Assembly: GCF_007655135.1 (NCBI RefSeq)
Contig: NC_045129.1
Location: 29,513,122 to 29,577,121, forward strand
Source of the DNA: Punica granatum
Taxonomy: Eukaryota > Streptophyta > Magnoliopsida > Myrtales > Lythraceae
Direction of reading: 5' to 3'
DNA: 64,000 nucleotides
This document shows positions 46,862-57,900 of this stretch, piece after piece; within the stretch, counting starts at the first letter, position 1, and each line of letters opens with the position of its first letter. The translations under genes and the position numbers were made by a program. The notes under the pieces are model-generated. The model did not search any database. It had not been told where the DNA came from and saw only the letters and a list, made by a program, of their open reading frames with translations.

Positions 46862-47717
46862 TCACAGAAAATGTTTGATGTCTTCGTACCATGGCTGTTC
46901 ATTGGTCGCCTCGATTGCATCGCAGTGAGCAGGGCCTTTGGCAATCTCGATCTTGAGGGGCTCGATGAGGTTTTCTTTCGTGATGGTCACCATGGATGCG
47001 AGCGTCGCAAGTTCATCTGCAAATTGGTTCTTGATGCGCGGTGTGTATGTGAATGAGATTTTCTCGAAGTTCTCCTCTAACTCCTTGAGATACTCGTGAT
47101 ATGGCACTAGCTTTGCGTCCTTCGTCTTCCATTGCCCCAACGTCTGGAAAATTATAAGCATAGAATCGCCGAACACTTCTAGTTCCTTCACCTTGAAGTC
47201 GATCACCGCTTGCAGGCCGATGATACATGCCTCGTATTCGGCCACGTTATTAGTGTAATGTGAATGAGATTTTCTCGAAGTTCTCCTCTAACTCCTTGAG
47301 ATACTCGTGATATGGCACTAGCTTTGCGTCCTTCGTCTTCCATTGCCCCAACGTCTGGAAAATTATAAGCATAGAATCGCCGAACACTTCTAGTTCCTTC
47401 ACCTTGAAGTCGATCACCGCTTGCAGGCCGATGATACATGCCTCGTATTCGGCCACGTTATTAGTGTAGGGGAAATAAACCTTTGTTGCAATCAGATAGT
47501 AGCATCCGTCGGAGGATGTCAGCACTGCACCAATGCTGAACCTAGTGGAATTTACTGCGCCGTCGAAATACATCTTCCATGCGAATTTGTTCTCCTCACT
47601 GTCCACTTGGAGGATCCCTTCGTCCGGAAAGTCAGAGTTGACCGGCGTATCGTCTTCGATTGGGAACTCCGCTAAGTGATCCGCAATTGCCTGCCCCTTA
47701 ACTGATGTGCGGGGCAC
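46862..47717 (-). pseudogene. Tat/Ogre-type second RNase H (archaeal type), with internal 211-bp duplication
   Basis: The minus-strand frame begins RTSVKGQAIADHLAEFP, then MYFDGAVNSTRFSIGAVL, NNVAEYEACIIGLQAV (catalytic Glu) and VFGDSMLIIFQTLG (catalytic Asp). These motifs define the additional RNase H found in the Tat lineage. A 211-bp direct duplication (47046-47256 and 47257-47467), seemingly identical, repeats the segment from NNVAEYEACI to ENFEKISFT and shifts the frame because 211 is not a multiple of 3. The second copy then continues to KNQFADELATLASM. Confidence 0.87.
47046..47467 (-). repeat. Perfect 211-bp tandem duplication inside the second RNase H
   Basis: The two units appear identical base for base by eye, from 'gtgaatgagattttctcg' to 'cacgttattagtgta'. 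The exact match implies a recent event or an assembly artefact. Confidence 0.9.
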
Positions 47718-47747
47718 ATATTCAATGTCGTATTCCGTCAGCTGACA

Positions 47748-49295
47748 TCACCACTTTGAAATGTTATTCATGGAAGATGGACTATCGAACAAGTACTTTA
47801 AGAGATCCGCTTTTGACAATAAGCGGATAGTATGGTAGAGAGTGCACTGCCGGAGCCTCTGCATGACCCACACCAGCGAGCAACACATCTTCTCAATCTC
47901 CGGGTAGTTGGACTCCCCTTGGGTGAACTTCTTGCTTAAATAGTAAATGGCATGTTCTGCGTGCGTGAACTCGTCTTTCTGCCCTAACATGCATCCCAAG
48001 GATTGCCGGTGCACCGTCAGATAGAGAACAAGACGGCGATCTGGAGTAGGCGGGACCAATACCGGGGGTTGAACCAAGTATGCCTTGATAGTGTCGAAGG
48101 CCTTCTGACATTCTTCGTCCCACTTAATCGCTGCATTTTTGAGAAGCAAATGGAAGTGTGGTTGACATTTGTCTGTCAAGTTTGCAATGAAATGCGCAAT
48201 GTAGTTCAGCTGTCCCAAGAAGCCTCGTACTTCACGGACTGTCGATGGCTGAGGTAGCTCCCTGATTGCCTTCACCTTGTCGGGATCGACCTCGATGCCT
48301 CGTTCGCTGACCACGAATCCTGGCAGTTTCCTTGACTTGGCGCTGAATGTGCACTTTGCCGGGTTAAGTCGAAGCTTGTACTTCTTGAGTCAGTCGAAGA
48401 GGCGTTTTAGATTAACTATGTGATCCTCTCATTCTTTTGAATTAGCAATCATGTCGTCGACGTAGACCTCGATCTCTTTATGCATCATATCGTGGAATAG
48501 CGTGACCATGGCCCTTTAGTATGTTGCCCCGCGTTTTTTATCCGAAGGGCATGACTCTGTAACAGAAAGTGACCCACATTGTGATAAATGTTGTTTTGAT
48601 CTTGTCCTCCTCGGCCATTCAAATCTGGTTGTACCCGGAGAAGCCATCCATGAAGGAGAACAACATGTGGCGTGCGGTGTTGTCAACTAAGACATCGATG
48701 TGGGGCAAGGGGAAGTTGTCCTTGGGGCTGGCCTTGTTGAGGTCCCGATAATCGACACATACTCTGATTCTTCCATCTTTCTTCTCCACAGGCACGATGT
48801 TCGCCACTCATTCGGAGTAGTTGCAAACTTCCAAGAAGCCCGTGTTGATCCTGCTTGATGACCTCTTCTTTAATGCGGAGGAGAAGGCCGGTTCTCTACC
48901 GCCGTAGGTATTGCCGTTTGGGCAGGAATCTCTCTGTATTAAGTGGAAGGAAGTACTTAACTATTGAGGGATCCAAACCTGGCATGTTGGCATAAGACCA
49001 AGCAAAGACTTCTTGGTACTCCTTGAAGAAATCGATCATCCGGGTCCGCTGTATCGGGTCGAGGCTCGTCCCGATCTTCAGGGTGCGTGATTCTTCTTCG
49101 GTGCCCATGTTGATTTCTTTTGTTGGCTCAACTGAAGTGAGTTGACGGTCCTTGAGGCGGCGCAAACTCTTCTCTATCTCAGGCACTCGACCGTCCTCGT
49201 CGAGCCCTTCCCCGAAGTATATGGGTCGGGGCTCTTCGAGACGTTCTTCGGATGTGTTCGAATTATCATGTCGAAGATTTGAATTCGAGTGGAGC
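47748..49295 (-). pseudogene. Tat/Ogre-type reverse transcriptase and first RNase H (exon after the intron), broken
   Basis: Begins at the predicted splice acceptor (49295). The connector contains RPIYFGEGLDEDGR and MPEIEKSLRRL, then VFAWSYANMPGLDPSIV (48896-49186), a TAG after LRR, then VANIVPVEKKDGRIRVCVDY and DLNKASPKDNFPLPHID (48619-48807) and FMDGFSGYNQI. The catalytic YVDD lies near 48455 in a frame interrupted by stops. The thumb and RNase H (47748-48314) are open and contain FLGQLNYIAHFIANLTD and HAIYYLSKKFTQGESNYPEIEK. Confidence 0.87.
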
Positions 49296-49500
49296 CTGGA
49301 AATTGAAATGAATTGTCTTAGAAATTTAGAGCATTGCGAGATAAGTGAGAGAAATGAGAAAGTAGACGCGGAAATTCAAAAATGCATGCAGAGATTTCAT
49401 TATTGATGTAAGCGTGAAGCCATAACAAAATCCATCTTCCGTCGTGTGGCTTATGGCTATGCCGACATGCAAGAAACATCAAACACATAGATTGCCTCAC
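49296..49500 (-). other. Predicted 205-bp intron between protease and reverse transcriptase
   Basis: On the minus strand the donor is CGATGT|GTGAGGC and the acceptor CAATTTCCAG|GCTCC with a pyrimidine-rich stretch before it. Unspliced, the protease frame ends at the TGA at 49497-49499, two bases after the splice point. Splicing joins codons so that the protease frame continues in the frame of the reverse transcriptase connector. An intron at this location is established for Ogre elements. Confidence 0.75.
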
Positions 49501-51119
49501 ACATCGGCGATTACAGCCGAGTAGCGCGGAACTGAGGTCCAATTGTTGAGCTCCTCATTCTCCTCTGCAAGGCGGATATGGACCTCTAAAGGAGTCTCCT
49601 CAGTGACGGCGTATATGGCTGACAAATCGATAGGCTCGACGTCTGAAACCGAGAAGGGGCCATCAAGAGTACCTCCGACGATGTGCGGCGGTGCAGGAAA
49701 AAAGTGAGAGAGTGGGAGAACCGGGATGCCCCTGTTGATCTTCTTGTAATGCGCAGCGAGACGGTGGAGGTGTTTGCCCCTACGGGCCTCGATAATCTTG
49801 TGGTAGGAAGGGCGAAAACTGAATCCCCTCCTATTCTTGTACTCTTCGATCTCGATGGGGCGATTGATCCCCTGTTCCTGTGCTCCGAGCCCGGTGCCGG
49901 GAATGTAGTTATGGCGCAGGAGGACCTTCCCAACCATGCGGTCGGCACGTGATGGACGGACCTCTCCATAATCCCGAATGACGGAGATGGTCTCGAATGA
50001 ATGGAATGGGAGGTTCTCGTCATCCCCGATGCTAATATAGGGGATGGTCGTTTCGTTGTAGATGGTGTAGTCTTCCTCTCCCTTGACCGTGATGAGCCGA
50101 CCCTCCGCAATGAATTTGATCCTTTGGTGCAGGGACGAGGGAACGGCTTTAGCTGAGTGGATCCAAGGTCTCCCAAGTAGCAGGCTAAAAGCATTCAGGA
50201 TGTCAAGGACCTGAAATGTGATGTTGAATGAGCACGGGTTGACATCGATCAAAAGGTCGATCTCCCCATTCACTTCCCTCCGTGAGCCATCAAAGGCTCG
50301 AACTGCGGTTTTACTCGGGCGGACGCAATTAAGGTCCACATTCATTTGCTTCAACATGGACACTGGGCAAACATTAAGGGCGGAGCCGTTGTCGATCATG
50401 ACCCGGCCAATGATGAAATTGTTGCACTTGCAGACGATGTGCAACGCCCGTGACTGTGCCCATCCCTCGGAGGGGAGCTCGTCATCTGAAAATGAGATGG
50501 CATTGGAGAAAATCGAGCTGACGGTCTCTTCAATCTGATCCGGGGCTGTCTCCTTGGGAACCTGTGCTGCGGTAAGGACTCGTAGGAGGGCTTCTCGATG
50601 TGGCTCCGAACTCAAGAGGAGAGCGAGTAGCGAAATATGAGCTGGAGACTTACCCATTTGTTCTATTACCTTGTACTCGCTCGCCTTGATCACTTTCATG
50701 AAAGCCTCGGCTTTTTCTTCGGTCACCTTCTTCTGCGAGATAGGCGAGGCTTCCAGCGCAGCTCCGGATGCAACGGGAGCCTTTCCCTTGCCTGTAGTCT
50801 CCGGGTTTTCGTACACCCGGCCCGAGCGTGTCACGCCCATGACACTAAATTGCTGCTCAAGGTTCCCGACACTTCCCTCATAGGTCCAGGGGACCTTGCT
50901 GTCCTGATACAGCTCTCGAGCAGGGACTTCTATTATGAACGGGGCGAGCTCGATGCTAGACCCCGTGAACCATATAGTGGCTTCCGCGGGAACATACTCG
51001 ATTACAAACGGAGCGGGGTCCTCTTGTTGGCTTTCGTCCTCTCTCACAGTGCAGACACTGATCATATTAACGGTAGGGCCCGAGCTCGACCCGTGATCAG
51101 GGAGAGGATTAGCTTGCAC
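49497..51119 (-). CDS. Tat/Ogre-type protease region with G-patch-like segment (open, 540 codons)
   Basis: The protease cleaves the polyprotein. This is the open part of the gag-pro frame, whose true start lies upstream at 53264. The catalytic motif is MIDNGSALNVCP near residue 240, and the flap/fold motif LLLGRPWIHSAKA follows about 70 residues later. A glycine-rich HNYIPGTGLGAQEQG, then RRGFSFRPSYHK, resembles a G-patch, an RNA-binding module also found after some retroviral proteases. The frame ends by a stop that lies inside the predicted intron. Confidence 0.8.
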   Translation of the reverse strand: MQANPLPDHGSSSGPTVNMISVCTVREDESQQEDPAPFVIEYVPAEATIWFTGSSIELAPFIIEVPARELYQDSKVPWTYEGSVGNLEQQFSVMGVTRSGRVYENPETTGKGKAPVASGAALEASPISQKKVTEEKAEAFMKVIKASEYKVIEQMGKSPAHISLLALLLSSEPHREALLRVLTAAQVPKETAPDQIEETVSSIFSNAISFSDDELPSEGWAQSRALHIVCKCNNFIIGRVMIDNGSALNVCPVSMLKQMNVDLNCVRPSKTAVRAFDGSRREVNGEIDLLIDVNPCSFNITFQVLDILNAFSLLLGRPWIHSAKAVPSSLHQRIKFIAEGRLITVKGEEDYTIYNETTIPYISIGDDENLPFHSFETISVIRDYGEVRPSRADRMVGKVLLRHNYIPGTGLGAQEQGINRPIEIEEYKNRRGFSFRPSYHKIIEARRGKHLHRLAAHYKKINRGIPVLPLSHFFPAPPHIVGGTLDGPFSVSDVEPIDLSAIYAVTEETPLEVHIRLAEENEELNNWTSVPRYSAVIADV

Positions 51120-53264
51120 ATTCGGAGGCCTAATGGCATTAAACGAGATCTTTTTGGCATCGATCAGCTTCCGGACCTCCTCCCGTAATTTCCAACAGTT
51201 GTCGGCGGTGTGCCCGGGAGCACCTGAGTGGTACTCACAGTGTAGGCTCTGATCCTAGTTTGCCGAAATGAAGTTAGGACCCGGAACCGTGGGTCGGATC
51301 ATGTTACCCGCCAATAGTTGCTGGTATATGTGGGAGAGTGGGGTAGGCAGAGGCGTGAACTGTATGCGCTGCCAGGATTGCGTCGTACCGCTCTATTGGT
51401 CTTGCGCGGCTGGGGCTCGCTGCCCCGGCTGAGGAGCTCTCGAAGCCGGGGGCCTATACTGTGGGGTCGAAGCAGAGAGGTAGTGGTGGACAATTTCTTG
51501 CGGAGATGGCGGGGCTGAATAGTAAATCGGTTGAGCGGGGTGTTGAGGTTGATAGTGCACGATCGACGGAGCATATGCGGCAGTGGCAGGTGGCGTAGGT
51601 GTGAAGTTCACCGAGTACTATTAAGATCCCGGGTGCCCTAGATTGACTGCATTGACTGAAACCTCCTTTCCCCTTCTGTTGTTAGTTAGGGCTGCTGCGA
51701 CCGCGGTCTTCCTCGTGGACTCTCCTTCTCCCTCTTTTGTCGGACCCTCTAACCTTCCGAGTTTGATGCCCAGGTCTACCTGCTTCCCAGCCATAATCAT
51801 CTCCGAGAAAGTAGACTTGTAGCCCATGAGGTGAGAGTAGGAGGCCCCCTTGAGAGTCCCATGAAATATTTGAATTTGCTGCGCTTCGCAGATTGGAGGA
51901 AAGTGTTTTGCTGCTTCCGAATGCCAATTCGTGGCGTAATCCTCAAACTTCTGCCCTTCCACCATTTCTATCGTGCTCAACTCGAGGAAGGATGGGGGAG
52001 TCTCAATGTTATACTGATACTGCTCAACGAACTTCTTGGACAATTCGGCCTAGAAGGGGATGTCCTCCGCTCGGAGAGATATGAACCAATTAAGGGCCGG
52101 TACTGACAGGCTCTCCTGGAAAGTCGCGATGACGAACTATTTGTAGTCCCAGTATTGAAGCATCTTTCCGTGGTAGTGGCGGAGGTGATGTCGCGGGTCC
52201 TTAGTTCCATCGTATTTTTGGAAATCGAGCACCTTGACCTTCGCGGGTAGCTGCATCCCCGAGAAGAGAGTCGAATCTAGATAACTAGTGTTATGTCGAG
52301 GGTCACTAGCTTGGAGGGCCTTGATAGTCTCTTCCATCTTTTTCATTCTCCTCTCCTGTTCGGTCTCCGTTCCGGGGAGGAAATTTGTAGGTGGAGCTAT
52401 AGGGGCCACGTGAGTCGGCGTGCTCGGTTCAGAGAAAGTAATATTTATGGGAGGTGGAGCTTGGTAAGGGAGGCCGATGTGAGGTTGTAGAGCTTGGTAA
52501 GGGAAAGGTTCAGTAGTGTGAGCAGGAGCAAGGCCGCTCGATGTTAGGAAGCCCATCGACGGAGGAACGGTGTAGACCGTAGTTTGAGCCAGCACAGACA
52601 CGGGAGGTGGTGCGAACATAACCGGATCCGGCACGGAGATCATCATGGGCGGAAGTGAGACAGTTGCTGGAATGGTGGACTGAGAATGATAGAAGTCGAC
52701 CGGGTGAATTGCCTGCGCGTGCGTTGGACGAGGAGCGGGCGCTGGGATAATTGTCGGTGCGGGGACGACCGCTATGTCGCCCTTTAGTGCATGGGTTGGT
52801 GGGACCCAAGGAGCGGGGTCAACAGTTAGCCCGCATGCGAGAGGAGGGGTGGAGCTCGAAGATGCGCGATTTGGCCCCCTGAGCAAGGCCATCATCTCGG
52901 CCATATTAGCGGCCATTAGGTCAACCGTGTTTTGAAGAGTGGTGACGTTACCCTCGAGCGTGGCCATGCGAGTAGGATCATGGGCAGGCGGTGGTGCTTG
53001 AGTCGCCGACGACGGCATATACATCGTTGGTAGCGGCGCGTACCCAAGTGGTGGCATGCTTGTTGAAATTGGTTGTGGGAGATGGGCCGAGGGAGCTCCG
53101 TGATGTGCTAGTGGTGCGTCTGCAAGGGTAAGTGGTGGTGGCGCGTTCATCTTGGGCTGTGGAGAATGAACCGGCGTCGGTGGTGTATTCCCTTCGAAGA
53201 CAGCGAGTTGATTTTCCTCTACCATTCTTAATTGGAAGCGTGTGGGATACCGGTGGGGCGCCAC
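51120..53264 (-). pseudogene. Tat/Ogre-type gag, interrupted by several in-frame stops
   Basis: Starts at ATG 53264. The first ~300 residues are Pro-rich, followed by a coiled-coil-like segment (ETEQERRMKKMEETIKALQ), then the gag core (KVLDFQKYDG, YQYNIETPPSFLEL, FEDYATNWHSEAAK). The C-terminus has the zinc-finger-like CEYHSGAPGHTADNC near 51230. All parts to 49497 share a single frame, with stops at 52137-52139 (TAG), about 52051 (TAG), 51621 (TAA and TAG), 51393 (TAG) and one more TAG before the zinc finger. Several of these are most simply explained by CAG to TAG changes. Confidence 0.87.
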
Positions 53265-53529
53265 CAGTTGTTAACACCTGTGTTCCATAAGCGCGCGAGT
53301 TTGATGCAAGAAAATTCTCTTCCAAATAAACATGCAAAGCAATGAAATAAAGAGGGAATGCATGAAATGCATGAATTTCCGAAAACTAATGCTGCCATTT
53401 GCATTAACTCTGAACGGTTTAAAGTGCAATACAAATTTTGAAAAGATAGTCTTAAATCGGACTTTCACCGCTCCCGAGGTGCAAGCGACCGTCGTTATGG
53501 AAAGTGCCGGTTCCAAGTGAGGGCTTGAT

Positions 53530-53880
53530 TGAGGTATCTATCCTAAGGTGCATGTGGACCTCCACGGGCCCTCTTCCTAGACCTCTCCAGGGCAGCGATC
53601 GCTCGCGCCAACTCCTGATCGCGTCTCTGCAGTTCCATGCGAGTTTGGGCGAGTTCCTTCTGTAATTGGTGCTAATCGACAATCTACTCGTCTTTCTCTG
53701 CAATTTCCCGGCAAAGATAATCTCTCTCGACCTGAGGTTAGCGAGCTCCGCTTGGATGGCTACACTTGGGGTGGGAGGTGCCCCGGATGGTTCGTCATCC
53801 TTGTCTTGTGGAAAGTCGACGAGATCCTCGTGGGTTGCTGGACCCTATCGGTAAAAACGAAGGACATACTCCTCTGTAGC
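53530..53880 (-). pseudogene. Remnant of the pre-gag ORF1 (coiled-coil)
   Basis: Between the primer site and gag, the minus strand can be read in two adjacent frames. One has APPTPSVAIQAELANLRS, and after a shift the other has LQKELAQTRMELQRRDQELA, a strongly heptad-like Leu/Gln/Glu/Arg coil ending in a basic stretch. Ogre elements carry an extra ORF upstream of gag; this matches its position. The ORF is frameshifted and I cannot define its start. Confidence 0.45.
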
Positions 53881-54053
53881 CTGAAAATCTCGTTCCTCGT
53901 GGGTCGGATGATCGGGGAAGTACGGGTGCTAGTATGATATGCAATGTATGTTTAGGAAATAAATGCACGAAAAGTAAATAAACCGTAAGTAAAAGAAAGC
54001 GGTAAATGAACAAGCAAACAGACAAGCGGAATCGAGCCCGAACCCTCTAAATG

Positions 54054-54071
54054 TCCCCAGTGGAGTCGCCA
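54054..54071 (-). promoter_or_regulatory. Primer-binding site consistent with tRNA-Arg
   Basis: On the minus strand TGGCGACTCCACTGGGGA begins 3 bases inside the 5' LTR edge. Its complement ends in CCA, as a tRNA 3' end must. Ogre elements use tRNA-Arg; the exact tRNA match was not checked. Confidence 0.7.
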
Positions 54072-54074
54072 AGC

Positions 54075-57000
54075 TGTGCGCACCTAAATGCAACGCGGCT
54101 TAGGAGTGTCCACCTTATCGGGGACGCGCGACGGATGCACGTGAGAAGGAGTCGCCACTACCTGTTTACGACCCGAAGGTCGAGGACCGGTGAGTTGCCC
54201 GGGTCTAGGGGTATGGATACACCTATTATGCTAAGGCAATGGTCTTGTACAAAACCGAAAATTCCGATTTCGAGGGTTCTATTACGTGTAGGCCTATATC
54301 CCACACTCTTTCGGTACTCTAACTTACTAGGCTTGTCATTTTATTTATTTATCGCATGATTTAGAGTTGCATTTGACTCGCCTGTTTTGAAACCGTAAAT
54401 TCGAAGAAACACTCGAACCGTCCACTCTCCGATCGGGATTATTACATGAATAAATATACAACATAAATCCTTACATTGTTCTCTCAAATAAATAAAAGAC
54501 AAATTACAATGACTGAATCCCGGTCGGTTCGCGTTCGGCCATTATTTCATTCATGCTCACCGTATAGTTTTGGAAAAGACCGAAAATTAAATTAAATGCG
54601 CACTCGTGTGAATCGTGTCCTAAAGGATTGGGCTCGATCCACATAACAAACAAGTGCAAAAATGTAACAAGTAAGCTCAAATAAACAAACAATGAAGTTT
54701 TTGTTATCGTCGAATTTACTTGAATTAACTGATTATTAACCGGGGTATCTTGGCATACAAATCCTACCTTAAAACAAACAAAAGGAGTGATAGATAGGGC
54801 ATGTAGCATTCAGCATTATTTTAACGGACTCGACAGACATGATGTTTGTAGTCAAGTCCTGAATGTGTGGGTTATTTTTAGATTATTTTGTATCGTGACA
54901 ATATGGCTTTTGCAGATTAAGAGTATTTTCATCTAAAACCCGAAACCTAACCCTCTGCTTGACTATTTGCCCATGTTTGATTAAGTCGAGTTTGTGATTA
55001 ATTTGTTTTCCCATGTTTTGACTAATTCTATGCACAAACCTACGCTAGGATTACAGCAGGACAAGAACCGGTAGTCATGCCCTTGAATCGGTAAATATGT
55101 GTGTGCATGAAAATTAAGATTACGTTGCACGTATCTCGGTTCTTTTGAAATTGTGAATTTGAAAAGGGCATGGTTAACAGTTGTTGAACTGTCAACGTGA
55201 TTACAGATTGTTAATCGGTTCGTACAATTCATTTAAAGGACTCAAGTGATTTAATTTAGCCAAATTTAACGTCTCGATTATCCCGTATGTAGAATTTTAG
55301 GTTAATTAGAAATTTGCCAAATGCTTTAGTCTACGGATTTCGAATCGTCGGAATAGCCATTAGTTGACCGCCCGATAAACTCTAATTTTTGACCGTCTTG
55401 AAATTTAAAATTTTGATTTTAGGTCGAGTTTGCATGATTAAACCGATTTATGTGAGATTTCGATTAAAACGAGAAAATAAAGCGTTTAAACATAGATCAA
55501 GAGCACATTATCACGTCAAACAAAGACAAACATACATATTTTACACAATCGATGCCGCCATAATCACGATAAACACATACAAACATACACAAGCATAATA
55601 TTAACAGAATCGATAAAACATCACCGACTCATTGAAGCGGGAAAACATAAAAGAACACACATTATCATGTTATATACATATAATTACTGAAACAAAAATA
55701 TTTGAGCAGGGCACATACGTTGTCGGTCGGGAATTCAAGTAGGAAAGGATTGGGTATCTTTAGAAAATGTCCAGGGATTGAATTGAATAATTTTTAAAGA
55801 ACAAGGACCGATTTGAAAATTCGGATAAAGTTCAGGGGACTGATTTGAAAATTTTGAAAAATTCAGGACTGTGTAAAAATTACTGAAAATATCCCAGGAC
55901 TTTTTTTGAAACGAATTTGGAAATTCAGGGCTGATCTGAAAAGTAAAAAATGCCCCGAGGGAATGAACTGAAACAACATAAAAAAATTCCCGGAACTGGT
56001 TTAGAAATTTTGAATAAATCAGGCATTGATTGGAAAATGGTAAAAATGGCCAGGACTCGACTGAAACGAATTTTGAAATTCGGGGCAGATCTGAAAAAGG
56101 CGGAAAATAGCCCTGGGACTAAATTGAAACAACTTGAAAAGTTCCTTGGAATGGTTGGAAAATTCTGAAAAATTCAAGGACTGATTGGAACATGCTAAAA
56201 ATGGCCAGGACTCGACTGAAATGAATTTGGAAATTCAGGGCTGATCTGAAAAGTAAAAAATGCCCTGAGGGAATGAACTGAAACAACATAAAAAAATTCC
56301 CGGAACTGGTTTAGAAATTTTGAATAAATCAGGCACTGATTGGAAAATGGTAAAAATGGCCAGGACTCGACTGAAATGAATTTTGAAATTCGGGGCAGAT
56401 CTGAAAAAGGCGGAAAATAGCCCTGGGACTAAATTGAAACAACTTGAAAAGTTCCTTGGAATGGTTGGACAATTCTGAAAAATTCAAGGACTGATTGGAA
56501 CATGCTAAAAATGGCCAGGACTCGACTGAAATGAATTTGGAAATTCAGGGCAGATCTGAAAAAGGCGGAAAATAGACTCGGGACTAAATTGAAACAACTT
56601 GAAAAGTTCCTTGGAATGGTTGGAAAATTCTGGAAAATTCAATGACTGATTGGAAAATGTTAAATATGGCTGGGACTTGACTGAAAACAATTTTAAAATT
56701 TTGGACAAATCTGAAAAGGGTGGAACATAGCCCTGGGACTAAACTGAGACAACTTGAAAAGTTTCTAAAATCGAGTTCGAGACAAATCCGGTCATCCATG
56801 CAACTCACGAACGCTCATTTCCCAACATATCCATCAAAGTAAACATTAATATTAAAAAATGGAGCTCTAAACATGCCACTAAGTCGAGAATTTACCTTGT
56901 TTGAGAAGAACAGGGGCAGTTCTGTAAATAGAAGAAATTTTGGACAAATTGGGCTACTGGGGAGGTTGGGCCGGACTGAGACGCGGGCCGAACTGGGCCT

Positions 57001-57861
57001 TTGAGATCCGGACTGGGCCGAGTGGGCTGCTGGGCCGAACGGGCCTCGACTGGACTGGGCTGCTGGGCCGAGTGGGCCGTTGGGCCGAATTGGGCCGCTA
57101 GGCAATGCGGACTGGACCGTCGGATTGGCACAGGCCCGACTGGAATGAAAATGGCCCTAGAGGGGGAGTGGGTGACTCCGACGGCTCGGATGATTCTTCG
57201 GAACCGACTGGGCGGCCTTGGGCTCCTTGTGAGTTCCCGAAAGTGATCGTGCGTAGTTCGTATTCACCGGAAACCTGGTTTGACCCGCAAGAGACACAAA
57301 AACCAATGAGAATGAAAAACGGAACCGAGAGAAGGGAGGAGAAATCCAAGCGGTTCAGATGGCTTGATCCGATCATGCGTGACCCTTGGCGGGTCCCTGT
57401 ACGCGAGAAAGATGATTGTCGGGGTCGCGGGTCATTCGGTTGTTGAGTCAAGGGAGAGACGCGAGTTGGAAGATGGGGAAAATTCCCGGAAATTTGGGCG
57501 CCCCCTTTCGGAAAAATGAGGATTAGCTGAGGGAGAAGAGCCAGAGGTTGGCGAGGGTTTTGTGAGGCGTCGGATCTGAGAATGCCGAGAGAGAGAGCCG
57601 GGCCTTTTCTTTTTTTTCTTATTTATTCAATCCGGGTCCGCTTAGGTTTATTTTTTTGCCAAATGTGCTACCATTTTTTTTTTCATAATGAGCTGCGGTT
57701 TTTTTCCAAAACGAGCTACGGGTTTCCTTTTATATCCGGCTGAAAGAAAAGAAGAAGAAGGAAAGAGAGGTGAAGAATGTGGCGGCTAGGGTTTCGTTTT
57801 CTTTTTCTTTTCATTAGGGTTTTCGGTTTTTTTAGGAAGAAGGAAGAAGAGAAGGAAGAAT

Positions 57862-57900
<39 letters not shown>

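Noticed and set aside
47013..47439. Two identical 61-residue peptides as a CRISPR-like or repeat-protein signal
   Set aside because: They come from a simple two-copy 211-bp duplication in a retrotransposon; there are no spacers.
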